The notes beneath the pieces were generated by a model. That model was given only the letters and a program-made list of their open reading frames with translations. It was not told the origin of the DNA and did no database searches. From Limnobacter sp. SAORIC-580 (GTDB lineage: Bacteria; Pseudomonadota; Gammaproteobacteria; Burkholderiales; Burkholderiaceae_B), in contig NZ_CP053084.1 of NCBI RefSeq assembly GCF_013004065.1, positions 558,001-622,000 of the forward strand: a stretch of DNA of 64,000 nt, written 5' to 3'. This document shows positions 38,574 through 47,684 of this stretch, piece after piece. Position 1 is the stretch's first letter; every line of letters begins with the position of its first letter. The translations under genes were made by a program, and so were the position numbers.

Positions 38574-39904
38574 TTGTTTGGCGAGGCCAGTGCTGTGTGC
38601 TGGCTTTGTTCCATCAGGCGTTTGGCCAGGCGAAGGGCGCTTTCTGATTCTTGCGATGCAGATTCGGCCACCTGTTCAACCTGGCTCAGCAGGTTAGACC
38701 ACGCGGTTTGATTCACAGCCATGTACTCGGCCAGCTTGTTTGATTCATGCTGCCCGGCATTTATTTTTTGGCTGGCCAACACCAAACCCTCAATCGATTC
38801 TTTCAGGGCCTGTTGGCTTTGCTCGACCAGTTGCTGCAATTGCCGGTTGTTTTCGGGTTCGGTCAGGGTCAATTCCATTTGTGAGGAATCCAGCCGGCCC
38901 AGCAGCTGGCGGCTGACCTCGCCGGCTTTCCGCAAGCCCTGCGCAGCGCTTCGAATGTCAGCGCGCAAACCTTCAAGTTGGGTTTGCATGATTTCCATGT
39001 GGTTTTCGGCTTTGGCGTTGCGTTGCTCGCTGTTCAAGGTTGATTTCACCACTTGGGTGCCTTGGGTAGACAGCTGGTGAAATGATTTTGCAAACTGCAA
39101 TACCGCCCGCCCGCTCTGGTTCAGTTCTTCAAGTTGTTGGCCAATTTGCATCAGCGTGCCGCGATGCTCCAGTTGCTGATTGCTGGTCAGCGCTTTCAGC
39201 ACACCTTCAAGGGCCGCGTGGGCTCCCTCCCGTTTCTGGTCGTTTTCTTGTTGGCTATGCAATGCGCGGCTCAACATTTGTACGCGGCGACCCAGGGCAA
39301 GTGTTTTTCGATGGGTGTTCCATTGAACGCCCAAGGCAAAGCCAATCGAAGCCAGCAAGGTCGCAAGGCCGAATACCAAGACAAGGTAACCGTTGGTGGC
39401 TTGGGCAATGTGTGCTTTGAGTTGGGCCAGTTTCGGCAGTGTGTCCAGCCTAAGCTGTGTCTCCAGCTGGCGCTGGGTTTCCAGATCTGAATTGATGCCG
39501 GCCACGGGGCGCGACAGTGCTTCAATGCTTTGAGTCAGCAACACTTGCAGGGTTTGGCTGTGCAGGGCACCGAACCACTGAATTCCCTTGTTTTGCTGGC
39601 TGACCTCTTGACCCAAACCCAGCAGGGCCTTCAGGCCCTGAGGTTGAACGGTTTCACTGCCTGGGCCATTGAGGGCCAGCAATTCTTGTTGAATGCGACC
39701 TTCAACCAAATTGATTTGGGCCAGCTGTGTATTGCGAATGTTGTCCGATTGGCTTTTGGCGAACAGGCCTACCGTCAACAAAACCAGGGCTGCGATCAGC
39801 AAACCTGCTGAAAACTGCCCTAGCTGCCGAACAAACTTGGGCCTGACCGGCGTTGGGGCGTGGTCTTCAAACGCTTTGGCGGGGTCGGCTTGTGGTTCGG
39901 TCAT
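38537..39904 (-). CDS. Membrane protein with periplasmic domain and long coiled coil
   Basis: 455 residues and not assigned to a function. One membrane helix lies near residues 29-50 (AGLLIAALVLLTVGLFA), a periplasmic part of about 120 residues is Gln/Leu-rich and helical, and a second helix lies near 172-193 (LVLVFGLATLLASIGFALGV). A long cytoplasmic coiled coil rich in Gln, Glu and Leu follows to the end. The layout resembles a chemoreceptor or PilJ-like transducer, but I see no conserved receptor hairpin tip (EVVK-type) motif. It sits 21 nt behind the rubredoxin gene, probably cotranscribed, and overlaps arsS tail to tail. Confidence 0.75.
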   Translation of the reverse strand: MTEPQADPAKAFEDHAPTPVRPKFVRQLGQFSAGLLIAALVLLTVGLFAKSQSDNIRNTQLAQINLVEGRIQQELLALNGPGSETVQPQGLKALLGLGQEVSQQNKGIQWFGALHSQTLQVLLTQSIEALSRPVAGINSDLETQRQLETQLRLDTLPKLAQLKAHIAQATNGYLVLVFGLATLLASIGFALGVQWNTHRKTLALGRRVQMLSRALHSQQENDQKREGAHAALEGVLKALTSNQQLEHRGTLMQIGQQLEELNQSGRAVLQFAKSFHQLSTQGTQVVKSTLNSEQRNAKAENHMEIMQTQLEGLRADIRSAAQGLRKAGEVSRQLLGRLDSSQMELTLTEPENNRQLQQLVEQSQQALKESIEGLVLASQKINAGQHESNKLAEYMAVNQTAWSNLLSQVEQVAESASQESESALRLAKRLMEQSQHTALASPNNQAAKAPPQLLP

Positions 39905-39925
39905 TGATCCATTGGTTTTCGGAGT

Positions 39926-40090
39926 TTAGATTTGAGTCATCTCGAAATCTTCTTTGCGGGCGCCACATTCCGGGCAAACCCAGTTTGGTGGAACATCTTC
40001 CCATTTGGTGCCAGGGGCAATGCCTTCGTCGGGCACGCCAGCCGCTTCATCGTATACCCAACCGCAAATCAAACAAATCCAAGTATTCAT
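39926..40090 (-). CDS. Rubredoxin
   Basis: A 54-residue electron carrier with one iron bound by four cysteines: Cys6 and Cys9 (ICLICG) and Cys39 and Cys42 (VCPECG). The conserved WVYDEAAG, GIAPGTKWEDVP and NWVCPECG segments identify the family. A GGAAG ribosome binding site precedes the ATG. It is easily missed because of its size. In this order it is often a partner of alkane hydroxylases or of rubredoxin reductase, neither of which is in this window. The membrane coiled-coil gene follows on the same strand. Confidence 0.95.
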   Translation of the reverse strand: MNTWICLICGWVYDEAAGVPDEGIAPGTKWEDVPPNWVCPECGARKEDFEMTQI

Positions 40091-40146
40091 TCTGAGCTAC
40101 TTCCAGAAAAAAAATTGCAACGGGTGGATAATACTGAGTTTGGCAG

Positions 40147-40174
40147 CCGACTACAAAGGTTGTCGGTCTTTTTT
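40147..40174 (+). terminator. Terminator-like hairpin just before thiD
   Basis: CCGAC (40147-40151) pairs with GTCGG (40162-40166), with two more pairs inside around an AAAG loop and one T-T mismatch, followed by TCTTTTTT. It sits 10 nt before the thiD ATG, in the gap between the divergent rubredoxin gene and thiD, so it would stop transcripts entering thiD unless countered. Confidence 0.55.
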
Positions 40175-40183
40175 GGGTTTTGA

Positions 40184-41017
40184 ATGACACTGACTGTACC
40201 CTTGGTGCTGACCTTTTCAGCATCAGATCCCACTGCTGGCGCGGGTTTGCAAGCCGATGCCTTGACTGTTTCCGCACTTGGCGCACATCCCCTGACCATT
40301 CTGACCGGGCTGACAGCCCAGAACACGGCGGGAGTGGCGCGCTTCGAGGCGTGTACCCCCGACTGGATTGATGATCAACTCACTGCCTTGCTGGACGATG
40401 GCATTTCGCCCAGTGCCATTAAAACCGGGGTGTTGGGCAGCACGGCGGCTGTGGCAGCGGTGCTGAAAGCAAAAAGCCTGTGGCCTTCGGTGCTGTTGGT
40501 TGTAGACCCTGTAAGGGCCTCCGGCCGGGGCGATGCCTTTGGCGGACAAGGGCTGTTCGACTGCTACAGAAACCAGCTGTTCCCTGCGGTCGATTTGCTG
40601 ACCCCCAACTGGCCCGAGGCACAGGCATTTACCGGAGCACAAACGGTGGATGAAGCCGGTGAGCGCCTTTTGAAAATGGGATGTAAGGCTGTGTTGTTGA
40701 AAGGCGAGCACCTGGAGTCCGGCGATATTGTGAATCGTTTGTATAGGCCTGGTCAGCAGGTTGTTGAATTTCCTTGTGAACGCCTGCCAGGTCAATATCA
40801 TGGCTCGGGCTGTACCTTGGCCAGTGCCTGTGCCGTTGGGCTTGGTCAGGGTTTGAGCGTTCAAGAGGCTGTAGAGCTGGCACTGGAATACACTTGGCAA
40901 GCCCTCAGTTGTGGTTTTGTGGTGGGCAAAGGCCAGTTGATTCCCGATCGCATGCACTTGATGCAACATTTGGAAGACGATGGCTATGACAGTGATGAGA
41001 ACACGATTGAAGAATGA
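40184..41017 (+). CDS. thiD: Hydroxymethylpyrimidine/phosphomethylpyrimidine kinase ThiD
   Basis: Phosphorylates HMP and HMP-phosphate to the pyrophosphate used by ThiE. 277 residues, ribokinase fold. Family blocks are SASDPTAGAGLQADA near residues 12-26, AIKTGVLGS, LTPNWPEA, and the catalytic/anion-hole GSGCTLASA near residues 207-215. It overlaps thiE by 38 nt. The product closely follows the ThiC pathway of the same window. Confidence 0.94.
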   Translation: MTLTVPLVLTFSASDPTAGAGLQADALTVSALGAHPLTILTGLTAQNTAGVARFEACTPDWIDDQLTALLDDGISPSAIKTGVLGSTAAVAAVLKAKSLWPSVLLVVDPVRASGRGDAFGGQGLFDCYRNQLFPAVDLLTPNWPEAQAFTGAQTVDEAGERLLKMGCKAVLLKGEHLESGDIVNRLYRPGQQVVEFPCERLPGQYHGSGCTLASACAVGLGQGLSVQEAVELALEYTWQALSCGFVVGKGQLIPDRMHLMQHLEDDGYDSDENTIEE

Positions 41018-41696
41018 ACTGGACACTCGACTGAGCACGCGACTGATCAAGGGCGTTTACGCCATCACGCCCGAGCGCTCGGCCCTGTGGACTCCTGACG
41101 CAATCGTTGATTGTGTGGCGGCGGCGCTGGATGGAGGGGTACGTTTGTTTCAGTGCAGGCAGAAAAATTGGCACCAAGCGGAGTTGATCGAATTGGTCGG
41201 GCAGCTTGATGCCCTGTGCGAGAAGTACGATGCCGCCCTGATTTTGAATGATGTGCCCTCTGAGGAGTTCGCGAAGTTTGAGGGTGGTGCGGTGGCTGGC
41301 GTGCATTTGGGTAAAACCGATGAGGCCATTCTGAAGGCGCGAAGCAGCCTGGGAAGTAAATGGGTGGTGGGTGCTTCTTGTTACAATCAGTTTGAAATGG
41401 CCGAACAGGCCGTGCGTGACGGTGCCAGTTACGTGGCTTTCGGGGCCATGTACCCAAGCGCCACCAAACCCAATGCAGTGCGCGCTGAACTCGATTTGTT
41501 TGGCAAGGCTCGCAGTCTGGGTGTGCCGGTTGTGGCCATTGGTGGAATTACGATTGAGCGGGTACCCGAATTGATGAAAGCTGGCGCACATGCCGTGGCT
41601 GTGGTCAATGGTTTGTTTGGAATGGAACCCAATGCTGAGCAGGTTTGTAGTGTGGCACAGCAGTGGGTTGAGGCAGTCAATGGATGCCATCAATAA
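40980..41696 (+). CDS. thiE: Thiamine-phosphate synthase ThiE
   Basis: Joins the thiazole and pyrimidine moieties to thiamin phosphate. 238 residues from the ATG at 40980; ATGs at 40986 and 40995 are also possible and would shorten the overlap with thiD. TIM-barrel blocks are GVRLFQCRQKNW, ALILNDVP, GVHLGKTD, VGASCYN, AFGAMYPSATKPN and VVAIGGIT. The usual QLR of the family is QCR here. It is followed 15 nt later by hemL. Confidence 0.93.
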   Translation: MAMTVMRTRLKNELDTRLSTRLIKGVYAITPERSALWTPDAIVDCVAAALDGGVRLFQCRQKNWHQAELIELVGQLDALCEKYDAALILNDVPSEEFAKFEGGAVAGVHLGKTDEAILKARSSLGSKWVVGASCYNQFEMAEQAVRDGASYVAFGAMYPSATKPNAVRAELDLFGKARSLGVPVVAIGGITIERVPELMKAGAHAVAVVNGLFGMEPNAEQVCSVAQQWVEAVNGCHQ

Positions 41697-41711
41697 TTTG
41701 GAGTTTCAAGA

Positions 41712-43007
41712 ATGAGTAGTCAGGAAGTGAGCCAAAACGAAGTGCTGTTTGAACGTGCTCAGAAAACAATTCCCGGTGGTGTGAATTCGCCTGTGCGCGC
41801 ATTCCGTTCCGTGGGCGGTACACCCCGTTTCTTCAAGCGTGCCAATGGTCCCTATGTGTGGGATGCCGATGACAAACGCTACATTGATTACATTGGCTCT
41901 TGGGGCCCTGCCGTGTTGGGTCATGCGCACCCTGAAGTAATCAAGGCAGTGCAAGACGCCGCAGTGGGTGGCTTAAGCTTTGGTGCACCCACCGAGGGTG
42001 AAATCGTGATGGCCGAAACACTGTGCGACATGCTGCCTTCACTGGAACAAGTTCGCTTGGTGAGTTCTGGCACTGAGGCCACCATGAGCGCCATTCGTTT
42101 GGCACGTGGCTTCACCGGCCGCGACACCATTGTGAAATTTGAAGGTTGTTACCACGGCCATGCAGACAGCTTGCTGGTGAAAGCGGGTTCCGGTTTGCTG
42201 ACCTTTGGCAACCCAACCTCGGCCGGTGTGCCTGAGGATTTTGCCAAACACACCCGCGTGCTGGACTACAACAATGTGGAGCAACTGCACGAGTTGTTCA
42301 AAGCCAGCGGCAGTAGCATTGCCTGTGTCATCGTTGAGCCGGTTGCGGGCAATATGAATTTGATCAAACCCACCCGCGAATTTCTGAATACCTTGCGCGA
42401 ATTGTGCACCCAGCACGGCGCAGTCTTGATATTTGATGAAGTGATGACAGGTTTTCGTGTGGGGCCTCAAGGTGTGCAGGGCGTATATGGCATTACGCCC
42501 GACTTAACCACCTTGGGTAAAATTATTGGTGGTGGCATGCCCATGGGTGCTTTCGGTGGTCGCAAGGACATTATGGCGTGCATTGCACCCCTCGGCCCTG
42601 TTTATCAAGCGGGTACCTTGAGCGGCAACCCGGTTGCAGTGGCAGCAGGTTTGACCACCATGTGTTTGTTGAAGCAGGAAGGCTTTTACGAGAAGCTGGA
42701 AACCCAAACCCGCAAATTGGTTGAAGCGTTTAACCAGGTGGCCTATGCCCACGGCGAAACCTTTTGTGCAGACAGCATTGGTGGCATGTTCGGCATTTAC
42801 TTCAGCGAGAAAGTGCCCACCAGTTTTGCGGAAGTGAGTGCATCGAACCGTGATCGTTTCAACAAGTTTTTCCATGCCATGCTGGATGCAGGTGTGTACC
42901 TGGCACCTTCGGCTTACGAGGCAGGGTTTGTATCTGTAACACACGACGATACCGTGATCGAGGCCACCAAGGTAGCCATCGACAAAGCGTTTGCTGCGAT
43001 TCAGTAA
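41712..43007 (+). CDS. hemL: Glutamate-1-semialdehyde 2,1-aminomutase HemL
   Basis: PLP/PMP enzyme turning glutamate-1-semialdehyde into 5-aminolevulinate, the C5 route to heme. 431 residues. Blocks are [44 protein letters not shown] and the lysine-containing [16 protein letters not shown] (Lys near residue 272). Last gene of thiD-thiE-hemL; it is followed by a strong bidirectional terminator. Confidence 0.96.
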   Translation: MSSQEVSQNEVLFERAQKTIPGGVNSPVRAFRSVGGTPRFFKRANGPYVWDADDKRYIDYIGSWGPAVLGHAHPEVIKAVQDAAVGGLSFGAPTEGEIVMAETLCDMLPSLEQVRLVSSGTEATMSAIRLARGFTGRDTIVKFEGCYHGHADSLLVKAGSGLLTFGNPTSAGVPEDFAKHTRVLDYNNVEQLHELFKASGSSIACVIVEPVAGNMNLIKPTREFLNTLRELCTQHGAVLIFDEVMTGFRVGPQGVQGVYGITPDLTTLGKIIGGGMPMGAFGGRKDIMACIAPLGPVYQAGTLSGNPVAVAAGLTTMCLLKQEGFYEKLETQTRKLVEAFNQVAYAHGETFCADSIGGMFGIYFSEKVPTSFAEVSASNRDRFNKFFHAMLDAGVYLAPSAYEAGFVSVTHDDTVIEATKVAIDKAFAAIQ

Positions 43008-43009
43008 AA

Positions 43010-43045
43010 AAAACCGCCTTGGCTACAAACCAAGGCGGTTTTTTT
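43010..43045. terminator. Bidirectional intrinsic terminator
   Basis: AAAACCGCCTTGG (from 43010) pairs with CCAAGGCGGTTTT (from 43030) around a CTACAAA loop. A- and T-runs on both sides serve hemL and the convergent MAPEG gene. Confidence 0.92.
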
Positions 43046-43062
43046 GATTCTCGTGTAGCCGC

Positions 43063-43467
43063 TTAACAGACCAGCAAATACACCATGTACAGCGTAATAA
43101 ACACCTGAAGCAAGAAGAATGTGGCTCGCAGGAACACCTGAATGAACGAAGTACCGCTGATGTGTACCACGCTTTGCGCAATGCGAGCATAGAGTACGAA
43201 GGCAGCCAAAGCATTGATAGCCTCAACCTCACCCATCAGCCCGGCCATGGCCACAACACCCGCGAATACCGGAAAGTTTTCCAGACAGTTCAGGTGCGCT
43301 GATTTTGCGCGTTGCAAGAACAACGGGTCGGTGGATTCTTTGCCACGCTCCCAGCTGTCGATACGTTTTTGGCCTAGCAAGGCTTGTGGCACGCGAGGTA
43401 GGGCGTAGAACAATGCCAGAACCAGAATCCAGCCGGCGTAAAGCAATACGGTGGTGTAAGCGTTCAC
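43063..43467 (-). CDS. MAPEG-family membrane protein
   Basis: Small inner-membrane protein of the MAPEG family (membrane-associated proteins in eicosanoid and glutathione metabolism). 134 residues from a GTG with an AAGGAG ribosome binding site 8 nt away; an in-frame ATG at 43539 lacks one. Four membrane helices are visible, with the conserved AHLNCLENFPVFAG and ARIAQSVVHISGTSF blocks. Function in bacteria is unclear; a glutathione-dependent role is inferred from the family. Confidence 0.88.
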   Translation of the reverse strand: MNAYTTVLLYAGWILVLALFYALPRVPQALLGQKRIDSWERGKESTDPLFLQRAKSAHLNCLENFPVFAGVVAMAGLMGEVEAINALAAFVLYARIAQSVVHISGTSFIQVFLRATFFLLQVFITLYMVYLLVC

Positions 43468-43563
43468 TATTTTGTCTCCTTCTTGTATGGGGTTAAGTGA
43501 TGAAAATTCACCGCTGATTATGGGTGAAGGCACATGCACTGACCATCATAAGTTCGGACAAAA

Positions 43564-45066
43564 TCAATCTTCCTTTGCTTTCTTCACGACCGAATAACGT
43601 TCAAGTGTTTTCTTTCGGGCCACATCGTGTTCAACCACGGGCCGTGGGTAGGTTTCACCCAGTACCACACCCGCCATTTGCAACTCGAAGGGCGGGCACT
43701 CGGCCGGGTTGTGAATGTATTTGTTGGACAGTTTGGCAAGCTCCGGGCAGTACTTGCGAATAAATTTGCCGTCCGCATCGAATTTCTCGGACTGGCTGTA
43801 CGGGTTGAAAATGCGGAAATAAGGTTGTGCATCGCAACCGCTGCTGGCTGCCCATTGCCAGCCACCGTTGTTGGCTGACAGGTCAAAGTCGTTCAAGTGC
43901 TCAGCAAAGTACTTCTCGCCCCAGCGCCAGTCTAGCCCTAGGTCTTTGGTCAAAAAGCTGGCGGTCACCATGCGCAGGCGGTTGTGCTGGAAACCGGTTT
44001 GATTCAATTGACGTTGCGCGGCGTCCACCAGTGGGTAGCCTGTTTTGCCTTCGCACCACGCTTTGAACAGGCGTTGTGCTTTTTCGTCGGCGTCCCATTG
44101 AATTTGATCATATTCAGGCTTGAATGCCTTTTCGGCCGCATCGGGGCGGTGGTAAATGATCTGGAAATAAAAATCGCGCCAGATCAGTTCATTCAACCAA
44201 CCCATGGCGCCTTCGCTGCCCTCGAATTTAAACCGGTCATACGCCGCCTTGGCCAGCCTGCGAATGGAAATGGTGCCGAATCGGTTGTGCACACTCAGGT
44301 AGCTCACGCCTTTGATGGCCGGGAAGTCGCGCGCCACTTTGTATTTGTCCATGCGGTTGAGAAAGTCCTCAAAGGCATCCAGCGCACCTTCCTCGCCAGG
44401 CTTGATCATGTCCAGCAAATTCGTACGTTTGAATCCCATGTGGTCCAGACTGGGTGCGGTCAAACCGGAATCTTTGGCCAGTGATCCCACTCGTGCTTCG
44501 CTGGGGTAGGGCGTCAGGTGAAATGCGTCCAGTTTTTTCAGGCAAGCATTCTTGAAGGGTGTGAACACGCTGAAAAACTTGCCTGCTTGGGTCAGCACTT
44601 CATCTTCTTCAAAGATGGCCTGGTCTTTGAAGCGAAACAATTCAATACCTTTGCCCTGCAGGGTTTTGCCCACGGTGATGTCGCGGTGAATGGCTGCGGG
44701 TTCATAGTCTTTGTTGGTGAAAACCGCTTGTGCACCCAGTTTCGTCGCCAACTCCGGAATTGCTGTTTCAGCGTGGTCGTGGATCAAGTGCAAATCTCCG
44801 CCAAAGCCTTGCAGCTTTGTTTTCAGGGCCATGCAGCTTTCCCAAATAAACTCCACCCGTCGGTCTGCCTTGTTGGGCAAGGCATCCAGAATGGTTTTGT
44901 CGTACACGAACACGCAATGCACCTGTTCGCAGTGCTTGAGCGCGTAAAACAGGGCTGCGTTGTCGTGGGTGCGCAGGTCGCGCCGAAACCACATCAAGCC
45001 CTTGCTGTACCGGCCCGGCTTGGGTTGAGTGGACAGTGGGTGGTTTTCCAGAAGTGAAGCAGGCAT
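43564..45066 (-). CDS. phrB: Deoxyribodipyrimidine photolyase PhrB
   Basis: Light-dependent repair of cyclobutane pyrimidine dimers. 500 residues with an N-terminal photolyase domain (LMWFRRDLRTHDNAAL near residue 24) and an FAD-binding helical domain (LNELIWRDFYFQI, LDWRWGEKYFA). The C-terminal WQWAASSGCDAQPYFRIFNP block is characteristic of class I CPD photolyases. It is about 25 residues longer at the N terminus than E. coli PhrB. It is divergent from yqgE. Confidence 0.94.
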   Translation of the reverse strand: MPASLLENHPLSTQPKPGRYSKGLMWFRRDLRTHDNAALFYALKHCEQVHCVFVYDKTILDALPNKADRRVEFIWESCMALKTKLQGFGGDLHLIHDHAETAIPELATKLGAQAVFTNKDYEPAAIHRDITVGKTLQGKGIELFRFKDQAIFEEDEVLTQAGKFFSVFTPFKNACLKKLDAFHLTPYPSEARVGSLAKDSGLTAPSLDHMGFKRTNLLDMIKPGEEGALDAFEDFLNRMDKYKVARDFPAIKGVSYLSVHNRFGTISIRRLAKAAYDRFKFEGSEGAMGWLNELIWRDFYFQIIYHRPDAAEKAFKPEYDQIQWDADEKAQRLFKAWCEGKTGYPLVDAAQRQLNQTGFQHNRLRMVTASFLTKDLGLDWRWGEKYFAEHLNDFDLSANNGGWQWAASSGCDAQPYFRIFNPYSQSEKFDADGKFIRKYCPELAKLSNKYIHNPAECPPFELQMAGVVLGETYPRPVVEHDVARKKTLERYSVVKKAKED

Positions 45067-45162
45067 GGGAACAACTTAAATTTGGGTTGGTCTGTGCGCT
45101 TTAAGGCGGGTAGAGGAACGCCCACCCGCTTTTGCACAGTTAAAAGGCATTACAATTTTGGC

Positions 45163-45747
45163 ATGAGCGAGACCGAAATTTCCACTCCCGATGAATTTAG
45201 CTTGTCCGGTCAGTTGTTGATCGCCATGCCGAACATGCTCGACCCCAGTTTTGCAGGGTCTGTGGTGTATTTGTGTGAACATTCCGGCAAGGGTGCCATG
45301 GGCTTGGTCATCAACCGGCCCACTGATCTGGACATTGAAAGTTTGCTGGAAAAAATCAATGTGGATGTAGCGGGTTACATGCCAGCCCATTTCCCGGTGA
45401 TGATGGGCGGCCCTGTTGCGGCTGAACGTGGTTTTGTGTTGCACACCGAGCCTTTGAACTGGAATTCATCGCTGAAAGTGAACGATGAAATTTCCCTGAC
45501 CACCTCTCGCGACATTCTTGAAGCTGTGGCCCGCGGCGAAGCGCCGGGCAAATGGCTGATCACCCTGGGTTATGCTGGCTGGGGCGAAGGGCAGCTAGAA
45601 GAGGAGCTTGCTCAAAACGCCTGGCTCACCGTGCCCGCCAATCATGAAATATTGTTCGACACACCCTTGGAAGAACGCTTTGCAAGCGCCTACGCCATGT
45701 TGGGTATCGACCCCGCTTTGATGAGCGGCGCTGCGGGGCATGCTTAA
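45163..45747 (+). CDS. yqgE: YqgE/AlgH (UPF0301) family protein
   Basis: Conserved cytoplasmic protein of unknown biochemical role, named AlgH in Pseudomonas. 194 residues from the ATG at 45163. Characteristic segments are GQLLIAMPNMLDPSFAGSVV, GAMGLVINRP, GGPVAAERGFVLH and ITLGYAGWGEGQLE. It is 3 nt ahead of ruvX, the usual pairing. It opens the run yqgE-ruvX-pyrR-pyrB. Confidence 0.93.
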   Translation: MSETEISTPDEFSLSGQLLIAMPNMLDPSFAGSVVYLCEHSGKGAMGLVINRPTDLDIESLLEKINVDVAGYMPAHFPVMMGGPVAAERGFVLHTEPLNWNSSLKVNDEISLTTSRDILEAVARGEAPGKWLITLGYAGWGEGQLEEELAQNAWLTVPANHEILFDTPLEERFASAYAMLGIDPALMSGAAGHA

Positions 45748-45750
45748 TCA

Positions 45751-46185
45751 ATGACCAAGCCCGTACAATCGCCTAAGCCCACGCAGTACCTGGCGTTTGA
45801 TTTCGGTTTGAAGCGAATTGGCGTTGCATTTGGCAACTCCTTGACCAAAACCGCCAGTGGCGTTGCAGTGGTTGAAGCACAAAATGATGAGCAACGTTTT
45901 GCAAAAATTGAAAGCCTGGTCAAGGAATGGCAGCCCGAGGGCTTGGTCGTAGGCGTACCCCGTCAGCCCGATGGCGCTGACAATGAACTGACCACCCGCT
46001 GTGAACGGTTTGCCCGGCAGCTGGAAGGCCGCTTTGCCTTGCCTTGCGCCATGGTGGACGAGCGATACACCAGCGCTATTATTGAAAGCTGTATGGGAGG
46101 CAAGGCCGCCCGCGAGAACAAAGGCCGAGTCGACATGGGCAGTGCCTGCCTGATTCTGGAACAATTTTTTCTGGAGGGACGATGA
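45751..46185 (+). CDS. ruvX: Holliday junction resolvase-like RuvX (YqgF)
   Basis: RNase H-fold nuclease; in E. coli linked to 16S rRNA 5' processing and in some species to Holliday junction cleavage. 144 residues. The acidic metal site is in LAFDFGLKRIGVAFGN (Asp near residue 14), GLVVGVPRQPDG, DERYTS and VDMGSACLIL. The stop overlaps the pyrR start by 4 nt. Confidence 0.93.
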   Translation: MTKPVQSPKPTQYLAFDFGLKRIGVAFGNSLTKTASGVAVVEAQNDEQRFAKIESLVKEWQPEGLVVGVPRQPDGADNELTTRCERFARQLEGRFALPCAMVDERYTSAIIESCMGGKAARENKGRVDMGSACLILEQFFLEGR

Positions 46186-46688
46186 GCCTGCCAAACCCCG
46201 AAGCCTTGTATGCCCGCTTGCGTGATCAAATTGAAAAAGCATTTCCAGACCGTTCCGAACTGGGACTGATTGGCGTGCACAGCGGAGGCGCGTGGATTGC
46301 CGAACGTTTGCATGCCGATTTGGGTTTTGCCTTGCCCTGTGGTTTTCTGGACAGTGCTTTTTACCGCGACGATTTTTCAGAACGCGGTCTGAAAGAGGCG
46401 CCCAAGCCCGCCGAGGTGCCTTTCGAAGTGCAGGGCCGTACCATTTTGCTGGTAGACGATGTGTTGTACACGGGCCGAACCACCCGCGCCATCGTGAACC
46501 ACTTGTTTGATTTTGGCCGACCCGCAAAAATTGAGCTGGCTGTGTTGCTGGACCGGGGAGGTCGTGAGCTGCCCATTGACGCACAGTACGTGGGCAAGCA
46601 CTTGCCGCTCAAACCCAATGAAGCGTTTGTATTGACCCAAGATGATCAAGGTGCTTTCCGCCTGGAGCTGGAGGTAAAACCCAATTGA
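46182..46688 (+). CDS. pyrR: PyrR-type uracil phosphoribosyltransferase/regulator
   Basis: 168 residues with the PRPP-binding block [16 protein letters not shown] near residues 89-104 and the [14 protein letters not shown] segment of PyrR. In Bacillus PyrR attenuates the pyr operon; here no attenuator upstream of pyrB is visible because the pyrB start overlaps the pyrR stop. Therefore an uracil phosphoribosyltransferase role or another means of control is likely. Overlaps both neighbours. Confidence 0.9.
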   Translation: MSLPNPEALYARLRDQIEKAFPDRSELGLIGVHSGGAWIAERLHADLGFALPCGFLDSAFYRDDFSERGLKEAPKPAEVPFEVQGRTILLVDDVLYTGRTTRAIVNHLFDFGRPAKIELAVLLDRGGRELPIDAQYVGKHLPLKPNEAFVLTQDDQGAFRLELEVKPN

Positions 46689-47656
46689 ATAACCCCCAAC
46701 TGAACGCCGCAGGTGAGCTGATTCACCTGTTGAGTATTGAAGGGCTGCCCAAGGCGATGATTCATCGCATTCTGGACACGGCAGAATCGTTTTTGTCGGT
46801 GACCGATCGCGAGGTAAAACAAGTGCCGCTGTTGCGCGGCAAGTCAGTCTTCAATGTGTTTTTTGAGAATTCCACCCGTACCCGCACCACATTCGAGATT
46901 GCGGCCAAACGTTTGTCGGCTGATGTGGTGAATTTGAACATTGGTTCATCTTCGACCAGCAAGGGTGAATCGCTGATCGATACCATTGATAACTTGGCTG
47001 CCATGTCTGCAGACATGTTCGTGATGCGTCATTCTGAAAGTGGTGCACCCACCTTCATGGCCCAGCATTTAAACCGCACCAGTGGCGGCACCATTCATGT
47101 GATCAACGCCGGTGACGGGCGGCATGCGCACCCCACGCAGGCTCTACTCGACATGTACACCATCCGCCATTACAAGCAAGACTTCACCAAGCTGCGTGTG
47201 GCCATTGTTGGCGACATTCTACACAGCCGCGTTGCGCGTTCCGACATTCATGCCCTTACCACTCTGGGGTGCCCAGAGGTTCGTGCCGTGGGGCCCAGCA
47301 CCTTGCTGCCCAGCCACCTCGACAACATGGGGGTGCGTGTGTATCACGACCTGGTGGAAGGCATTAAAGATTGCGACGTGATCATCATGTTGCGATTGCA
47401 GAAAGAACGCATGACAGGGGCGCTGATCCCATCAGCGCAGGAATATTTCAAACACTTCGGGCTGACTGAAGAAAAACTGCGCCATGCCAAACCCGACGCC
47501 ATTGTGATGCACCCGGGCCCCATGAACCGGGGCGTTGAAATTGATTCGGCGGTGGCTGATGGGCCGCAAAGCGTAATTTTGAATCAGGTTACATTTGGAA
47601 TTGCCGTGCGCATGGCAGTCATGAGTATTCTGGCTTCGTCCAGCAAAAGCGCTTGA
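46685..47656 (+). CDS. pyrB: Aspartate carbamoyltransferase catalytic subunit PyrB
   Basis: Second step of pyrimidine synthesis, joining carbamoyl phosphate to aspartate. 323 residues from a TTG start that overlaps the pyrR stop (TTGA). Carbamoyl phosphate loop [13 protein letters not shown], the 80s-loop [21 protein letters not shown] and [12 protein letters not shown] blocks are all present. No pyrI regulatory subunit is adjacent; instead a dihydroorotase-like gene follows 28 nt later, as in Pseudomonas where the two proteins form one complex. Confidence 0.96.
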   Translation: MNNPQLNAAGELIHLLSIEGLPKAMIHRILDTAESFLSVTDREVKQVPLLRGKSVFNVFFENSTRTRTTFEIAAKRLSADVVNLNIGSSSTSKGESLIDTIDNLAAMSADMFVMRHSESGAPTFMAQHLNRTSGGTIHVINAGDGRHAHPTQALLDMYTIRHYKQDFTKLRVAIVGDILHSRVARSDIHALTTLGCPEVRAVGPSTLLPSHLDNMGVRVYHDLVEGIKDCDVIIMLRLQKERMTGALIPSAQEYFKHFGLTEEKLRHAKPDAIVMHPGPMNRGVEIDSAVADGPQSVILNQVTFGIAVRMAVMSILASSSKSA

Positions 47657-47684
47657 CGTGAATTTGCCCCATAAAGGAAGAACA

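Noticed and set aside
45132..45156. TTGCAC and TACAAT as a promoter of yqgE
   Set aside because: The spacing is only 13 nt, too short for sigma-70.
46685..46720. PyrR-controlled attenuator before pyrB
   Set aside because: pyrR and pyrB overlap, leaving no leader for an attenuator.
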